Made by a program: the position numbers and the translations under genes
Assembly: GCA_041879295.1 (NCBI GenBank)
Contig: CP047152.1
Coordinates: 1,121,501 to 1,185,500, forward strand
Direction of reading: 5' to 3'
Origin: Pseudomonas putida
GTDB lineage: Bacteria > Pseudomonadota > Gammaproteobacteria > Pseudomonadales > Pseudomonadaceae
DNA: 64,000 nucleotides
Part shown: piece by piece, positions 9,351 through 24,641 of the stretch
Layout of the letters: every line of letters begins with the position of its first letter
Numbering within the stretch: the first letter of the stretch is position 1
Notes under the pieces: generated by a model
The model's database searches: none
Seen by the model: the letters and a program-made list of their open reading frames with translations, nothing else
What the model was told of the DNA's origin: nothing

Positions 9351-12197
9351 TTACAGCGCAGCAATCCGCGCATGCTGCTCGGTGAAGTTGGCCAGAGCCT
9401 GTTCAGACTCGGCCAGCTTGGCGCGTTCTTTCTCGATCACCGCAGGTGGGGCCTTGTCGACGAAGGCTGCGTTGGACAGCTTGCCGCCAACACGTTGCAC
9501 TTCACCTTGCAGACGCTGGATTTCCTTGTTCAGGCGTGCCAGCTCGGCATCCTTGTCGATCAGCCCGGCCATTGGCACCAGCACTTGCAGGTCACCGACC
9601 AGGGCGGTAGCGGACAGCGGCGCTTCGTCGGCATCGCCGAGGACGGTGAACGATTCGACCTTGGCCAGCTTCTTCAGCAGCGCTTCGTTTTCCTGCAGGC
9701 GGCGCTGGTCGTCGGCGTTGGCATTCTTCAGGAACAGCGGTAGCGGCTTACCTGGGCCGATGTTCATTTCGGCACGGATATTACGCAGGCCGACCATCAG
9801 CTCTTTCAGCCACTCGATGTCGCCTTCGGCGGCGGCGTCAATGCGCGCTTCGTTGGCCACTGGCCACGGCTGCAGCATGATGGTCTTGCCGTCGATGCCG
9901 GCCAGCGGCGCGATGCGCTGCCAGATTTCTTCGGTGATGAACGGCATGAACGGGTGCGCAAGGCGCAGTGCCACTTCCAGCACACGCACCAGAGTGCGGC
10001 GGGTGCCGCGGGCGCGCTCTACCGGGGCGTTTTCGTCCCACAGTACCGGTTTGGACAGCTCCAGGTACCAGTCGCAGTACTGGTTCCAGATGAACTCGTA
10101 CAGCGCCTGGCTGGCCAGGTCGAAGCGGAACTGCTCCAGCTGGCGGGTTACTTCGGCTTCGGTACGCTGAAGCTGCGAGATGATCCAGCGGTCGGCCAGC
10201 GACAGCTCGTAGGCTTCGCCGTTCTGGCCGCAGTCTTCACCCTTGTCCAGCACGTAGCGGGCAGCGTTCCAGATCTTGTTGCAGAAGTTGCGGTAGCCTT
10301 CGACGCGGCCCATGTCGAACTTGATGTCGCGGCCAGTCGAGGCCAGCGAGCAGAAGGTGAAGCGCAGGGCGTCGGTGCCGTAGCTGGCAATACCTTCTGG
10401 GAACTCGGCTTTGGTCTGCTTGGCGATCTTCTCGGCAAGCTTGGGCTGCATCATGCCGCTGGTGCGTTTTTCCAGCAGGGCGTCGAGGGTGATACCGTCG
10501 ACGATGTCCAGCGGGTCCAGCACGTTACCCTTGGACTTGGACATCTTCTGGCCCTGACCGTCACGTACCAGGCCGTGCACGTACACGGTCTTGAACGGTA
10601 CCTGCGGGGTGCCGTCTTCGTTCTTGATCAGGTGCATGGTCAGCATGATCATGCGCGCAACCCAGAAGAAGATGATGTCGAAGCCAGTCACCAGTACGTC
10701 GGTGGAGTGGAACTTCTTGAGGAATTCGGTCTGTTCCGGCCAGCCCAGGGTGGAGAATGTCCACAGGCCCGAGCTGAACCAGGTGTCAAGTACGTCGTCA
10801 TCCTGGCGCAGGGCCACGTCGGCGCCCAGCTTGTGCTTGGTGCGTACTTCTTCCTCGCTGCGGCCAACGTAGACCTGGCCGGCCTCGTCGTACCACGCCG
10901 GAATACGGTGGCCCCACCACAGCTGGCGGCTGATGCACCAGTCCTGGATATCACGCATCCAGGAGAAGTACATGTTCTCGTATTGCTTGGGCACGAACTG
11001 GATGCGGCCATCTTCCACGGCGGCGATGGCAGGTTCTGCCAGCGGCTTGGTGGAAACGTACCACTGGTCGGTCAGCCACGGCTCGATGACCGTGCCGGAG
11101 CGGTCGCCTTTCGGCACTTTCAGGGCGTGGTCGTCGATGCTGACCAGCAAGCCCTGGGCGTCCAGGTCGGCGACGATCTGCTTGCGCGCGACAAAACGGT
11201 CAAGGTTGGCATACTGGGCCGGCAGTTGGGTGTCGACCTGCTCGTTGACGCTGCCGTCGAGGTTGAAGGCCTGGGCACTGGCCAGCACGAAGGCGTTCTT
11301 GTCGAAGATGTTCAGCAGCGGCAGGTTGTGACGCTTGCCGACTTCGTAGTCGTTGAAGTCGTGGGCCGGGGTGATCTTCACGCAACCGGTACCGAACTCG
11401 GGGTCGCAATAGTCATCGGCGATGATCGGGATGCGGCGGCCGACCAATGGCAGCTCGACGAATTTGCCGATCAGTGCCTGGTAGCGTTCGTCGTTCGGGT
11501 TGACTGCCACGGCGGCGTCACCCAGCAGGGTTTCCGGACGAGTGGTGGCAACCACCAGGTAGTCCTGCCCTTCGGCGGTCTTGGCGCCGTCGGCCAGCGG
11601 GTAGCGCAGGTTCCACAGGTGGCCTTTCTCGTCGTGGTTTTCCACTTCGAGGTCGGAGATCGCTGTGTGCAGCTTGGTGTCCCAGTTGACCAGGCGCTTG
11701 CCGCGGTAGATAAGGCCGTCTTCATGCAGGCGCACGAACGCTTCTTTTACTGCTTCGGACAGGCCATCGTCCATGGTGAAGCGCTCGCGGCTCCAGTCTA
11801 CCGATGAGCCCAGGCGGCGAATCTGGCGGCTGATGTTGCCACCGGACTGATCCTTCCATTCCCAGACCTTTTCCAGGAACTTTTCGCGGCCCAGGTCATG
11901 ACGGTTCTGGCCTTTGGCTTCAAGTTGGCGCTCGACCAGCATCTGCGTGGCGATACCCGCGTGATCGGTACCAGGCTGCCACAGGGTGTCGCGGCCTTGC
12001 ATGCGGCGGAAACGGATCAGGGCGTCCATGATCGCGTTGTTGAACCCGTGGCCCATGTGCAGGCTGCCGGTTACGTTCGGCGGCGGGATCATGATGGTGT
12101 AGGACTCGCCTGCACCTTGTGGAGCGAAATAGTTCTCGGACTCCCAGGTGTTGTACCAGGAGGTTTCGATTGCGTGCGGCTGGTAGGTCTTATCCAT
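9351..12197 (-). CDS. valS: Valyl-tRNA synthetase
   Basis: ValS charges tRNA-Val with valine and edits misactivated threonine. The 948-residue class I synthetase shows the HIGH signature as [15 protein letters not shown] (about residues 40-54), the CP1 editing domain with [17 protein letters not shown], and the KMSKS loop in [18 protein letters not shown]. The anticodon-binding domain follows, and a C-terminal coiled coil (about 880-948) with [20 protein letters not shown] is typical of ValRS. The start [18 protein letters not shown] at 12197 is the family start; an upstream in-frame start adds only seven residues without similarity. Confidence 0.98.
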   Translation of the reverse strand: MDKTYQPHAIETSWYNTWESENYFAPQGAGESYTIMIPPPNVTGSLHMGHGFNNAIMDALIRFRRMQGRDTLWQPGTDHAGIATQMLVERQLEAKGQNRHDLGREKFLEKVWEWKDQSGGNISRQIRRLGSSVDWSRERFTMDDGLSEAVKEAFVRLHEDGLIYRGKRLVNWDTKLHTAISDLEVENHDEKGHLWNLRYPLADGAKTAEGQDYLVVATTRPETLLGDAAVAVNPNDERYQALIGKFVELPLVGRRIPIIADDYCDPEFGTGCVKITPAHDFNDYEVGKRHNLPLLNIFDKNAFVLASAQAFNLDGSVNEQVDTQLPAQYANLDRFVARKQIVADLDAQGLLVSIDDHALKVPKGDRSGTVIEPWLTDQWYVSTKPLAEPAIAAVEDGRIQFVPKQYENMYFSWMRDIQDWCISRQLWWGHRIPAWYDEAGQVYVGRSEEEVRTKHKLGADVALRQDDDVLDTWFSSGLWTFSTLGWPEQTEFLKKFHSTDVLVTGFDIIFFWVARMIMLTMHLIKNEDGTPQVPFKTVYVHGLVRDGQGQKMSKSKGNVLDPLDIVDGITLDALLEKRTSGMMQPKLAEKIAKQTKAEFPEGIASYGTDALRFTFCSLASTGRDIKFDMGRVEGYRNFCNKIWNAARYVLDKGEDCGQNGEAYELSLADRWIISQLQRTEAEVTRQLEQFRFDLASQALYEFIWNQYCDWYLELSKPVLWDENAPVERARGTRRTLVRVLEVALRLAHPFMPFITEEIWQRIAPLAGIDGKTIMLQPWPVANEARIDAAAEGDIEWLKELMVGLRNIRAEMNIGPGKPLPLFLKNANADDQRRLQENEALLKKLAKVESFTVLGDADEAPLSATALVGDLQVLVPMAGLIDKDAELARLNKEIQRLQGEVQRVGGKLSNAAFVDKAPPAVIEKERAKLAESEQALANFTEQHARIAAL

Positions 12198-12291
12198 GCG
12201 CGGCGGGACCCTGTGCATTTATTCGGGAAAGCCGGGAAGTATAACCAAGCTGGGGGCCGCAGGCGACAAGCTGCTGACAACTGTCGGAACA

Positions 12292-12365
12292 GTGTCGCCT
12301 GTCTCGCGGGCAAAGCGCAGGCTTCGAACCTGTGGCAGCGGGTTTGCCTGCGAAGCAGGCGACAC
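12292..12365. repeat. Imperfect REP-like hairpin between the hypothetical gene and valS
   Basis: GTGTCGCCTG at 12292-12301 pairs exactly with CAGGCGACAC at 12356-12365. The interior holds CTCGCGGGCAAA and TTTGCCTGCGA, which pair imperfectly. It is probably a stem-loop in the transcript between the short gene and valS (both minus strand). Confidence 0.6.
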
Positions 12366-12377
12366 CGTTGCCCGATT

Positions 12378-12743
12378 CTACTCGGAACGCTTGATCAGGC
12401 GCTCGATCCGCGCATCCAGCCGGCGCTTGATTTCGTTCTCGATATGCGGGGTAAAGTCGTTGATCACGTCCTGCATGATCATCTGCGCGGCAGCGCGCAG
12501 CTCGCTTTCCAGGTGCAGCAGGGTGTCCTGGCGGCGGGTTTGCGGGTCGTCCTCGGGTTCGGCAGCTACCGGTTCGTCGGGCGCCGCGGGGTCGCTGGCG
12601 GTTTCGTCCAGCAGCAACGGAATCTGCTCTACCGTCTCGGTGAGCAGCGGCGGTTGCAGGTCGGCGTCGCCAAGCAGCTGACGGATCGACTCGAGGTCAT
12701 CGAGCAGGTGGGCGGAATCGGGCAAAGGGGAGGGCTTGTCCAT
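12378..12743 (-). CDS. Conserved hypothetical protein downstream of holC
   Basis: A 121-residue acidic, soluble protein with no signal or membrane segment. The N-terminal half is low-complexity and rich in Pro, Asp and Glu; the C-terminal half is predicted helical (LHLESELRAAAQMIMQDVIN, then EIKRRLDARIERLIKRSE). I do not recognise a characterised family; pseudomonads carry this gene between holC and valS. ATG 12743 is chosen; a TTG at 12752 overlaps the holC stop and would couple translation, so it is a real alternative. It is co-directional with pepA-holC-valS and probably in one operon. Confidence 0.7.
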   Translation of the reverse strand: MDKPSPLPDSAHLLDDLESIRQLLGDADLQPPLLTETVEQIPLLLDETASDPAAPDEPVAAEPEDDPQTRRQDTLLHLESELRAAAQMIMQDVINDFTPHIENEIKRRLDARIERLIKRSE

Positions 12744-12748
12744 CGTCG

Positions 12749-13177
12749 TCAAAGTCGCTGTAAGCGGTGGTCTTGCAGAGCATAGCCCTGTTCACGGTAG
12801 AAACGGAATCGCTCACGGGCTGATTGGCGGATGGCGGGCTCTTCAACGACGATTTCGGCCACCCGCTCGAACTGCCCGACAAAGCCCGGCACGCTGGCGC
12901 CGAGGTTGATCAGCAGACCGCAGTGCTCGCCCGCGTTGTCAGCCAGGCCCAGCACCACGCCAGCATCTGCATGGACCTCGGCCAGGTCGTGGGGCACGAA
13001 AGCCTCGCCCTTGAAGCGCCACAAGCGTTGGTCCAGTTCACTGCGCTGTTCTGCATCCTGGCAGTGCAGATAGACCCGGTGGCCGAGGCGCCAGGCCTTT
13101 TCGCACAGCTTGCAGGCGAAATCGAGCCGCGCCGACAGCGAATCGGTGGGCAGAATGTAGAAGTCGACTTTGCTCAT
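12749..13177 (-). CDS. holC: DNA polymerase III chi subunit
   Basis: The 142-residue HolC/chi subunit of the clamp loader complex links the polymerase III holoenzyme to single-strand-binding protein. The start MSKVDFYILPTDSLSARLDF and the following blocks LACKLCEKAWRLGHRVYLHC, LDQRLWRFKGEAFVPHDLAE and INLGASVPGFVGQFERVAEI are typical. The family order pepA-holC-valS is the same in E. coli, which supports the call. The gene lies 50 bases after pepA and overlaps the upstream possible start of the next gene. Confidence 0.94.
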   Translation of the reverse strand: MSKVDFYILPTDSLSARLDFACKLCEKAWRLGHRVYLHCQDAEQRSELDQRLWRFKGEAFVPHDLAEVHADAGVVLGLADNAGEHCGLLINLGASVPGFVGQFERVAEIVVEEPAIRQSARERFRFYREQGYALQDHRLQRL

Positions 13178-13227
13178 GGTGGGGATTACCGGCCGGTGGT
13201 GCGCAAGGCACCACCAGCTTCACGGCT

Positions 13228-15022
<1,795 letters not shown>

Positions 15023-16138
15023 TTGATCGTCTTTCGTTATCTGTCCCGCGAGGTCCTGGTGACCTTGAGCGCCGTCAGCGCTGTGCTGTTGGTGATCATC
15101 ATGAGCGGGCGCTTCATCAAGTACCTGGCCCAGGCTGCCCAAGGCGTGCTCGACCCTGGCGTGTTGTTCCTGATCATGGGCTACCGCTTGCCAGGCTTCC
15201 TGCAACTGATCCTGCCTCTGGGGCTCTTCCTCGGCATACTGCTGGCTTACGGGCGCCTGTACCTGGAAAGCGAGATGACCGTGCTGTCGGCCACAGGCAT
15301 GAGCCAGCAGCGCCTGCTGGGCCTGACCATGGCACCGGCTGCCCTGGTTGCCCTGCTGGTGGCCTGGTTGAGCATGAGCCTGGCCCCGCAGGGCGTGGCC
15401 CAGGTGCAGCAGATCATCAGCCAGCAGGATGCCCTGACCGAGTTCGATACCTTGGTGCCGGGCCGCTTCCAGACCTTGCGTGATGGCTCGCGGGTAACCT
15501 ATACCGAGCAACTGTCGGATGACCGCATCAACCTGGGCGGGGTGTTCATCTCCGAGAAGCGCTTCAACCAGGACAAGACCAAGGACCGCGCCCCATCGGT
15601 GCTGGTCGCTGAAAAAGGTCACCAGGAAATCCAGGCCGACGGCAACCGTTACCTGGTTCTGGAAAACGGTTACCGCTACGACGGCAATCCGGGCCAGGCC
15701 GACTACCGCGCCATCAAGTATGACACCTACGGCGTGCTGCTGCCCAAGCCGGAAGTGGCCGAGGAAGTGACCGAGCGCGAAGCTATTCCCACCTCCGAAC
15801 TGATCGGCGCCAAGGGCCTGCGTGAGCGCGCCGAGCTGCAATGGCGGCTGTCGCTGCCGATCCTGGTGTTCGTCGTCACCCTGCTGGCAGTGCCACTGTC
15901 GCGGGTCAACCCGCGCCAGGGCCGCTTCCTCAAGCTGCTGCCGGCAATTCTTCTGTATATGGCCTACCTGACAATGCTGATTTCCGTACGCGGCGCCCTC
16001 GAGAAGGGCAAACTGCCGATTGCCCTGGGCATGTGGTGGGTACACGGCCTGTTCCTGCTGATCGGCCTTGGCCTGATGTACTGGGAGCCGCTGCGCCTCA
16101 AACGCGCCGCCCGCCGTGCGGAGGTGGCCCATGGCTAA
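15023..16138 (+). CDS. lptF: LPS export ABC transporter permease LptF
   Basis: LptF pairs with LptG and the LptB ATPase to pull lipopolysaccharide from the inner membrane towards the LptC-A-D bridge. The 371-residue product has three N-terminal membrane helices, a periplasmic beta-jellyroll (about 130-260) and three C-terminal helices, the YjgP/YjgQ family layout. I chose TTG 15023 (product begins MIVFRYLSREVLVTLSAV) because AGGAG lies about 8 bases upstream; a start 36 bases earlier adds sequence unlike the family. The last 8 bases overlap lptG. Confidence 0.95.
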   Translation: MIVFRYLSREVLVTLSAVSAVLLVIIMSGRFIKYLAQAAQGVLDPGVLFLIMGYRLPGFLQLILPLGLFLGILLAYGRLYLESEMTVLSATGMSQQRLLGLTMAPAALVALLVAWLSMSLAPQGVAQVQQIISQQDALTEFDTLVPGRFQTLRDGSRVTYTEQLSDDRINLGGVFISEKRFNQDKTKDRAPSVLVAEKGHQEIQADGNRYLVLENGYRYDGNPGQADYRAIKYDTYGVLLPKPEVAEEVTEREAIPTSELIGAKGLRERAELQWRLSLPILVFVVTLLAVPLSRVNPRQGRFLKLLPAILLYMAYLTMLISVRGALEKGKLPIALGMWWVHGLFLLIGLGLMYWEPLRLKRAARRAEVAHG

Positions 16139-17192
16139 GCTCGATCGCTACATCGGCCAGAGCGTGCTGCTGGCCATCCTGGCCGTGCTGGGGATCATCC
16201 TCGGCCTGGCTTCACTTTTCGCTTTCATCGATGAGATGAGCGACCTGAGTGACACCTACACAGTGATGGAAGCGGGCAACTTTGTCCTGCTTACCGCGCC
16301 TCGGCGGCTGTATGAAATGTTGCCAATGGCCGCCTTGATCGGTTGCCTGATCGGCCTGGGCAGTCTGGCCAGCAGCAGCGAGCTGACCATCATGCGTGCG
16401 GCCGGCGTGTCCATCGGCCGCATCGTCTGGGCGGTGATGAAGCCGATGCTGGTGCTGATGCTGGTTGGTCTGCTGATTGGCGAATATGTGGCTCCGGTGA
16501 CTGAGAACAAGGCTCAGGCCGACCGTTCTCTGGCTCAGGGTGGTGGTGAGGCACAAAGCTCCAAGCGCGGCATGTGGCACCGCCAGGGCGAGGAGTACGT
16601 GCACATCAACGCCGTACAGCCCAATGGCCTGCTGCTGGGCGTGACCCGCTACCGCTTCGACAGCGAGCGCAAGATCGTCACCTCGAGCTTTGCCCGCCGC
16701 GCACAGTACCAGAGCGACCACTGGCTGCTCGCCGATGTGCGTACCACCTACTTCCGTGGCGACCATACCGAGGTGGTCAACGCGCCAGAGGAGCGCTGGG
16801 ATGTATCGCTCACGCCAGAGCTGCTCAATACCGTAATCCTCGCGCCGGAGTCGCTTTCGATTACCGGGTTGTGGGACTACATCCACTACCTGTCTGACCA
16901 GGGCCTGAACAACGCCCGCTACTGGCTGGCGTTCTGGACCAAGGTGCTGCAGCCGATGGTAACGGCGGCTCTGGTGCTGATGGCGATCTCGTTCATCTTT
17001 GGCCCGCTGCGTTCGGTAACCCTCGGTCAGCGCGTGTTCACGGGTGTACTGGTGGGCTTCGTGTTTCGCATTGGCCAGGACCTGCTCGGGCCTTCGAGTC
17101 AGGTATTCGGCTTCCCGCCGCTGCTAGCGGTGGTGATCCCGGCAGGTATCTGTGCATTGGCGGGCGTGTGGTTGCTGCGCCGGGCAGGCTAA
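16131..17192 (+). CDS. lptG: LPS export ABC transporter permease LptG
   Basis: The second LptBFG permease: 353 residues with the same membrane-jellyroll-membrane plan. MAKLDRYIGQSVLLAILAVL opens the first helix, LYEMLPMAALIGCLIGLGSL gives the coupling-helix region, and the C-terminal helices include MAISFIFGPLRSVTLGQRVF. ATG 16131 overlaps the lptF stop, implying coupled translation. A terminator follows at 17211-17236. Confidence 0.96.
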   Translation: MAKLDRYIGQSVLLAILAVLGIILGLASLFAFIDEMSDLSDTYTVMEAGNFVLLTAPRRLYEMLPMAALIGCLIGLGSLASSSELTIMRAAGVSIGRIVWAVMKPMLVLMLVGLLIGEYVAPVTENKAQADRSLAQGGGEAQSSKRGMWHRQGEEYVHINAVQPNGLLLGVTRYRFDSERKIVTSSFARRAQYQSDHWLLADVRTTYFRGDHTEVVNAPEERWDVSLTPELLNTVILAPESLSITGLWDYIHYLSDQGLNNARYWLAFWTKVLQPMVTAALVLMAISFIFGPLRSVTLGQRVFTGVLVGFVFRIGQDLLGPSSQVFGFPPLLAVVIPAGICALAGVWLLRRAG

Positions 17193-17210
17193 TAGCCTGA
17201 GCTGCACAAG

Positions 17211-17236
17211 AAAGCCGACCTCAGGGTCGGCTTTTT
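17211..17236 (+). terminator. Terminator of lptFG
   Basis: The 10-bp stem AAAGCCGACC / GGTCGGCTTT with a TCAG loop is followed by five T. Confidence 0.9.
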
Positions 17237-17256
17237 CATGGGTGTTGAGCTGTCCC

Positions 17257-17288
17257 GGCCTCTTCGCGGGTAAACCCGCTCCTACAGG
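17257..17288. repeat. Single REP element
   Basis: One REP palindrome with core CGCGGGTAAACCCGCTCCTAC lies between the convergent lptG and RDD genes, just after the lptG terminator. Confidence 0.75.
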
Positions 17289-17339
17289 TACCGCGCAGGC
17301 ATCAAGAAAGGGCCGAACCGGCAACGCCAAGCTTGTGGC

Positions 17340-17828
17340 TTATTTTTTCTGTTTAGGCACCCGCACCAGCTGGCTTTCCGAATAGATGTCATGCCAACCA
17401 CGCTTGCGATTGTCGATCAGCACCCAGAAAAAACCCAACCCCAGGCACAGCCACGAGGCGATCGACACGACGAACCGCAACAGCGCCTGCCACAGGCTGA
17501 TGGCCGAGCCATCGGCATTCTGCACCCGGACGCCCCACACCTGCATACCCAGCGTCTGCCCGCTGTGGGTCCAGAACTTGGCAAAGAAGCCGAACAGGGC
17601 AAACAGCAATACCGTAGACAGCAGTGGGTCGCCATCCAGTGCGCCGGCCTCGGTCAGCTCGCGCATACGTGCTTCGCCGATGATCGACATCTGAATCATC
17701 TTGTAGGCGCCAGCGGTAACGATCAGCAGTGCGGTACACAGCAAAAAGTCATAGAACATTGCAGCCAGGCGCCGGCCCAGGCTGACCGGCGGAAAATCAC
17801 CCTGGGGTGTGAGTAGAGGCTTGGACAT
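17340..17828 (-). CDS. RDD-family membrane protein
   Basis: A 162-residue inner-membrane protein of the RDD family. SLGRRLAAMFYDFLLCTALL holds the conserved Arg-Asp pair in TM1; two further hydrophobic segments follow (TVLLFALFGFFAKFWTHSG and ALLRFVVSIASWLCLGLGFF). The GQTLGMQVWGVRV motif is typical of the family. The start MSKPLLTPQGDFPPVSLGRR at 17828 is taken in preference to an upstream ATG. The function of these small proteins is not settled; some act in transport. It is probably monocistronic; the csp terminator lies just upstream. Confidence 0.85.
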   Translation of the reverse strand: MSKPLLTPQGDFPPVSLGRRLAAMFYDFLLCTALLIVTAGAYKMIQMSIIGEARMRELTEAGALDGDPLLSTVLLFALFGFFAKFWTHSGQTLGMQVWGVRVQNADGSAISLWQALLRFVVSIASWLCLGLGFFWVLIDNRKRGWHDIYSESQLVRVPKQKK

Positions 17829-17867
17829 GCAGGACGCTCCAAAATACGAGCCCACTATTCTACGGGC

Positions 17868-17895
17868 AAAAAAAAACCCCTGCACTTGGCAGGGG
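17868..17895 (-). terminator. Terminator of the cold-shock gene
   Basis: On the minus strand the 7-bp stem GCAGGGG...CCCCTGC (loop of 5) is followed by nine T (A run at 17868-17876 on the plus strand). It ends the csp transcript before the RDD gene. Confidence 0.88.
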
Positions 17896-17917
17896 CTTTT
17901 CAAAGTCTGGCGCTGGA

Positions 17918-18127
17918 TCAGACAGGTTGAACCTTGTCAGCCTGCATGCCTTTCTGGCCCTGGACTGCTTCGAAGGTGACTTGCTGGCCTTCTTTCAGGC
18001 TCTTGAAGCCGTTGCCTTCGATAGCGCGGAAGTGCACGAAGAGATCCGGACCGCTTTCTGGGGTAATGAAGCCGTAACCTTTTTCGTCATTGAACCACTT
18101 GACGGTACCCTTCTGACGCTCAGCCAT
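17918..18127 (-). CDS. Cold-shock domain protein, CspA family
   Basis: A 69-residue single cold-shock domain protein that binds single-stranded nucleic acid. RNP1 is seen as KGYGFITP and RNP2 as LFVHF; the N terminus [20 protein letters not shown] is typical. The start at 18127 has AGGAAATAAG just upstream. The long untranslated stretch before it, with a hairpin at 18168-18193, fits a structured cold-shock leader. Which csp paralogue this is cannot be decided from the sequence alone. Confidence 0.95.
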   Translation of the reverse strand: MAERQKGTVKWFNDEKGYGFITPESGPDLFVHFRAIEGNGFKSLKEGQQVTFEAVQGQKGMQADKVQPV

Positions 18128-18484
18128 TGTCTTATTTCCTATGAAACTTAAATTTTGATGACAGTTTCTTTCGCACTTTTTTGTAAGCGAAAGACTACTG
18201 GGCTGGGTTGCAGGAAGTAAGAGACGTCGAACGGGTTGTAGCAAATCTCGGCTACTGGCCCAGGTCACGAACTGTTGCGACCCATGCAAACACAGTGCAG
18301 TGACTCTACGCCAACTCCCGAGCGAAAAACAAGCCCTTGGTCGTATGGAAAACTGGCCGCTTGCCGATAACCGACCGATTTGTCGGAAACGGCATGGCGC
18401 CTGGCCTGGCGCCATGTTCAAAAGTTATTGGGCAGGTTCGAAAACGAATATGTCGACGCTGCCCAAAACCTTCACAAAGCCGTT
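18128..18484 (-). promoter_or_regulatory. 357-bp non-coding region: csp leader and gcvT 3' region
   Basis: No gene is seen here. On the minus strand it begins as the gcvT 3' side and ends as the csp leader. Two hairpins stand out: CATGGCGCC-TGGCCT-GGCGCCATG (18393-18416), a perfect 9-bp stem without a T tract that could end the gcv transcript, and CTTTCGC/GCGAAAG (18168-18193, 12-base loop) in the putative csp leader. Confidence 0.5.
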
Positions 18485-19606
18485 TCAGCCACGGTAGTAA
18501 CGTGGTGTCACGAAAGGCATTTTGCTGACTTTCAAGGCCACCTTCTTTCCACGCACCACGGCAAACAGTGCAGTGTCGAGTGCAGCATGTTCACTATCGA
18601 TATAACCCATTGCGACAGGTGCAGCGAGTGTCGGACCAAAGCCTCCGCTGCATACTTTACCCACCGGTTTATCGTTTGCGTCGACAATGTCCGCGCCTTC
18701 GCGTACTGGCGTACGCTCCTGAGGCAACAAGCCTACGCGTTTGCGCGCGACCCCGTCGCGCACGTGGGCGAAGATCGCCTCGGCACCAGGGAAGCCGGCA
18801 GCACGTGCACCCTCGGCACGGCGCACCTTGGAAATCGCCCACAGCAGGCTGGCTTCGATCGGCGTAGTCTCGGTGTTCATGTCATGGCCATACAGGCACA
18901 AGCCAGCTTCCAGGCGCAGCGAGTCGCGTGCGCCCAGGCCGATCGGCTGTACTTCCGGCTCGGCCAGCAGGCGGCGGGCCAGGGCGTCGGCAGCGTTGAC
19001 CGGTACCGAGATCTCGTAGCCGTCTTCGCCGGTGTAGCCCGAGCGGCTGACGAAGCAGTCCACGTCCAGCAGCTTTACCCGGCGCAACTGCATGAAGATC
19101 ATGCCGGCCACTTCTGGAGCCAGGCGTTCCAGCACTTTGACCGCAGCCGGGCCTTGCAGGGCGAGCAGGGCACGCTCCTCGAACAGCGGCTGCACCTCGC
19201 AGCGGCTGCCGATGTGCGCTTGCAGGTGAGCCAGGTCCTGCGCCTTGCAGGCCGCGTTGACTACCAGGAACAGAGTGTCGTCGCCCAGGTTGGCAACCAT
19301 CAGGTCGTCAAGAATGCCGCCTTGCTCATTGGTGAACATGGCATAGCGCTGCATGCCCACCGGCAGGTCGATGATATCCACCGGTACCAGGCTTTCCAGC
19401 GCCTTGGCGGCGTCAGCACCACGCAGAATGATCTGGCCCATGTGCGAGACGTCGAACAGGCCGGCCTGCTCGCGGGTGTGCAGGTGTTCCTTGAGCACAC
19501 CCAGCGGGTACTGCACCGGCATGTCGTAGCCGGCGAACGGCACCATGCGCGCACCCAGTTCCAGGTGCAGGGCATGCAGTGGGGTCTTGAGCAGTGTTTC
19601 GGACAT
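18485..19606 (-). CDS. gcvT: Glycine cleavage system T protein (aminomethyltransferase)
   Basis: GcvT releases ammonia from the aminomethyl group on lipoyl-GcvH and passes the one-carbon unit to tetrahydrofolate. The 373-residue product has FAGYDMPVQYPLGVLKEHLH and GLFDVSHMGQIILRG near the N terminus, SRSGYTGEDGYEISV (folate-binding region), GLGARDSLRLEAGLCLYGHD, and the C-terminal barrel with YRG at the end. It is the last gene of gcvH-gcvP-sdaA-gcvT, 27 bases after sdaA. Confidence 0.97.
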   Translation of the reverse strand: MSETLLKTPLHALHLELGARMVPFAGYDMPVQYPLGVLKEHLHTREQAGLFDVSHMGQIILRGADAAKALESLVPVDIIDLPVGMQRYAMFTNEQGGILDDLMVANLGDDTLFLVVNAACKAQDLAHLQAHIGSRCEVQPLFEERALLALQGPAAVKVLERLAPEVAGMIFMQLRRVKLLDVDCFVSRSGYTGEDGYEISVPVNAADALARRLLAEPEVQPIGLGARDSLRLEAGLCLYGHDMNTETTPIEASLLWAISKVRRAEGARAAGFPGAEAIFAHVRDGVARKRVGLLPQERTPVREGADIVDANDKPVGKVCSGGFGPTLAAPVAMGYIDSEHAALDTALFAVVRGKKVALKVSKMPFVTPRYYRG

Positions 19607-19633
19607 CGATGACTCCTTGCTGTCATTGTCGGG

Positions 19634-21010
<1,377 letters not shown>

Positions 21011-21051
21011 GGTGGTTCCTCCAGCCGGGGAAATTAGGCGGACGGTGAACC

Positions 21052-21125
21052 CTGTGGGAGCGAGCGTGCCCGCGAATGCGTCGGTGAAGTCATCATCGCA
21101 TTCGCGGGCGTGCCCGCTCCCACAG
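21052..21125. repeat. REP pair inside the gcv operon (gcvP-sdaA gap)
   Basis: Inverted REPs CTGTGGGAGCGAGCGTGCCC (from 21052) and GGGCGTGCCCGCTCCCACAG (to 21125) form a long hairpin in the 154-bp gap between gcvP and sdaA. It could set different mRNA levels for the two halves of the operon. Confidence 0.85.
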
Positions 21126-21164
21126 AGGTCCACACCTCAAGTCAGGTAGCGGGCCTGAGCGCAA

Positions 21165-24020
<2,856 letters not shown>

Positions 24021-24031
24021 GGCGGGTGTCC

Positions 24032-24415
24032 TCAGGCGTCGTCGTTGGCTTTGAGCAGGCGGTCGTAGGCGTCCTGATCGAGCAGAGCGGTCACGGCTTC
24101 TGCATCGGCAGGGATGAAGCGGAAGAACCACCCTTCGCCCATCGGGTCTTCGTTGACCAGTTCCGGGCTGTCTTCGAGCTGGCCGTTGACTTCGACCACT
24201 TCACCCGTCAGTGGCATGTACACGCCGCTGGCGGCCTTGACCGATTCGACGGTGGACGCTTCGCTGCCTTTCTCATACTGCTGCAACTCTGGCAGTTGCA
24301 CGAAAACCACGTCGCCCAGGGCATTCTGGGCGTAGGCGGTGATGCCCACGGTGACGCTGCCATCGGCTTCGACGCGCAGCCATTCGTGATCTTCAGTGAA
24401 ACGCAACTCGCTCAT
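24032..24415 (-). CDS. gcvH: Glycine cleavage system H protein
   Basis: A 127-residue lipoyl carrier protein of the glycine cleavage system. It begins [20 protein letters not shown] and has [20 protein letters not shown]; the lipoylated Lys is in [20 protein letters not shown]. First gene of gcvH-gcvP-sdaA-gcvT. The region upstream carries a sigma-54 promoter, an IHF-type site and three TyrR-family boxes, listed separately. Confidence 0.98.
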   Translation of the reverse strand: MSELRFTEDHEWLRVEADGSVTVGITAYAQNALGDVVFVQLPELQQYEKGSEASTVESVKAASGVYMPLTGEVVEVNGQLEDSPELVNEDPMGEGWFFRFIPADAEAVTALLDQDAYDRLLKANDDA

Positions 24416-24461
24416 GGGAAATCCTCGGGAAGCAGGGCGTGGGGCGCGGTGGCGCCGCGCT

Positions 24462-24482
24462 CTTAGGGTAGGATTCCCTAAG
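24462..24482 (-). promoter_or_regulatory. Inverted repeat over the gcv start site
   Basis: CTTAGGG (24462-24468) and CCCTAAG (24476-24482) form 7-bp arms around 7 bases. The repeat touches the -12 element and covers the predicted start site near 24470; it may be a repressor operator or a 5' mRNA hairpin. Confidence 0.4.
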
Positions 24483-24496
24483 CAATAATGCGGCCA
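24481..24496 (-). promoter_or_regulatory. Sigma-54 (-24/-12) promoter of gcvHP-sdaA-gcvT
   Basis: The minus strand reads TGGCCGCATTATTGCT. This matches the sigma-54 consensus TGGCACG-N4-TTGCW with GG and GC in exact register (12 bases from the G at -24 to the C at -12). The start is predicted near 24470, leaving a leader of about 55 bases before gcvH. Confidence 0.8.
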
Positions 24497-24515
24497 ATAT
24501 AAAGAACTTCTTTTT

Positions 24516-24528
24516 TATCAATTGCTTA
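24516..24528 (+). promoter_or_regulatory. IHF-type binding site
   Basis: TATCAATTGCTTA matches the IHF consensus WATCAANNNNTTR at every fixed position and has a six-T tract at its left. It lies between the sigma-54 promoter and the enhancer boxes, where IHF normally bends DNA. Confidence 0.6.
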
Positions 24529-24560
24529 CGTAAATATGGTGGAAAGCCATATTTTTTGTA

Positions 24561-24578
24561 TGGAATGATATCGTTACA
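24561..24578 (-). promoter_or_regulatory. GcsR/TyrR-type enhancer box 1 (proximal)
   Basis: The minus strand reads TGTAACGATATCATTCCA, close to TGTAACG-N4-CGTTCCG, the GcsR box I recall for P. aeruginosa. Its centre is about 100 bases upstream of the predicted start. Confidence 0.6.
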
Positions 24579-24593
24579 GGTGCTCATGGGAGG

Positions 24594-24618
24594 AAAAGGG
24601 TTTGAGCATCAAACCCTT
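24594..24618 (-). terminator. Terminator of the bufA-bufB-bufC-doxX operon
   Basis: On the minus strand AAGGGTTTGA-TGC-TCAAACCCTT is a perfect 10-bp stem with a 3-base loop, followed by TTTT in total. It stands 100 bases after the doxX stop and sits between GcsR boxes 1 and 2. Confidence 0.85.
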
Positions 24619-24641
24619 GTGCACCCACGTCGAGGCGGGCT

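Noticed and set aside
9954..11807. A 617-codon open frame antisense to valS
   Set aside because: It is a by-product of codon bias in valS; valS is intact with HIGH and KMSKS motifs.
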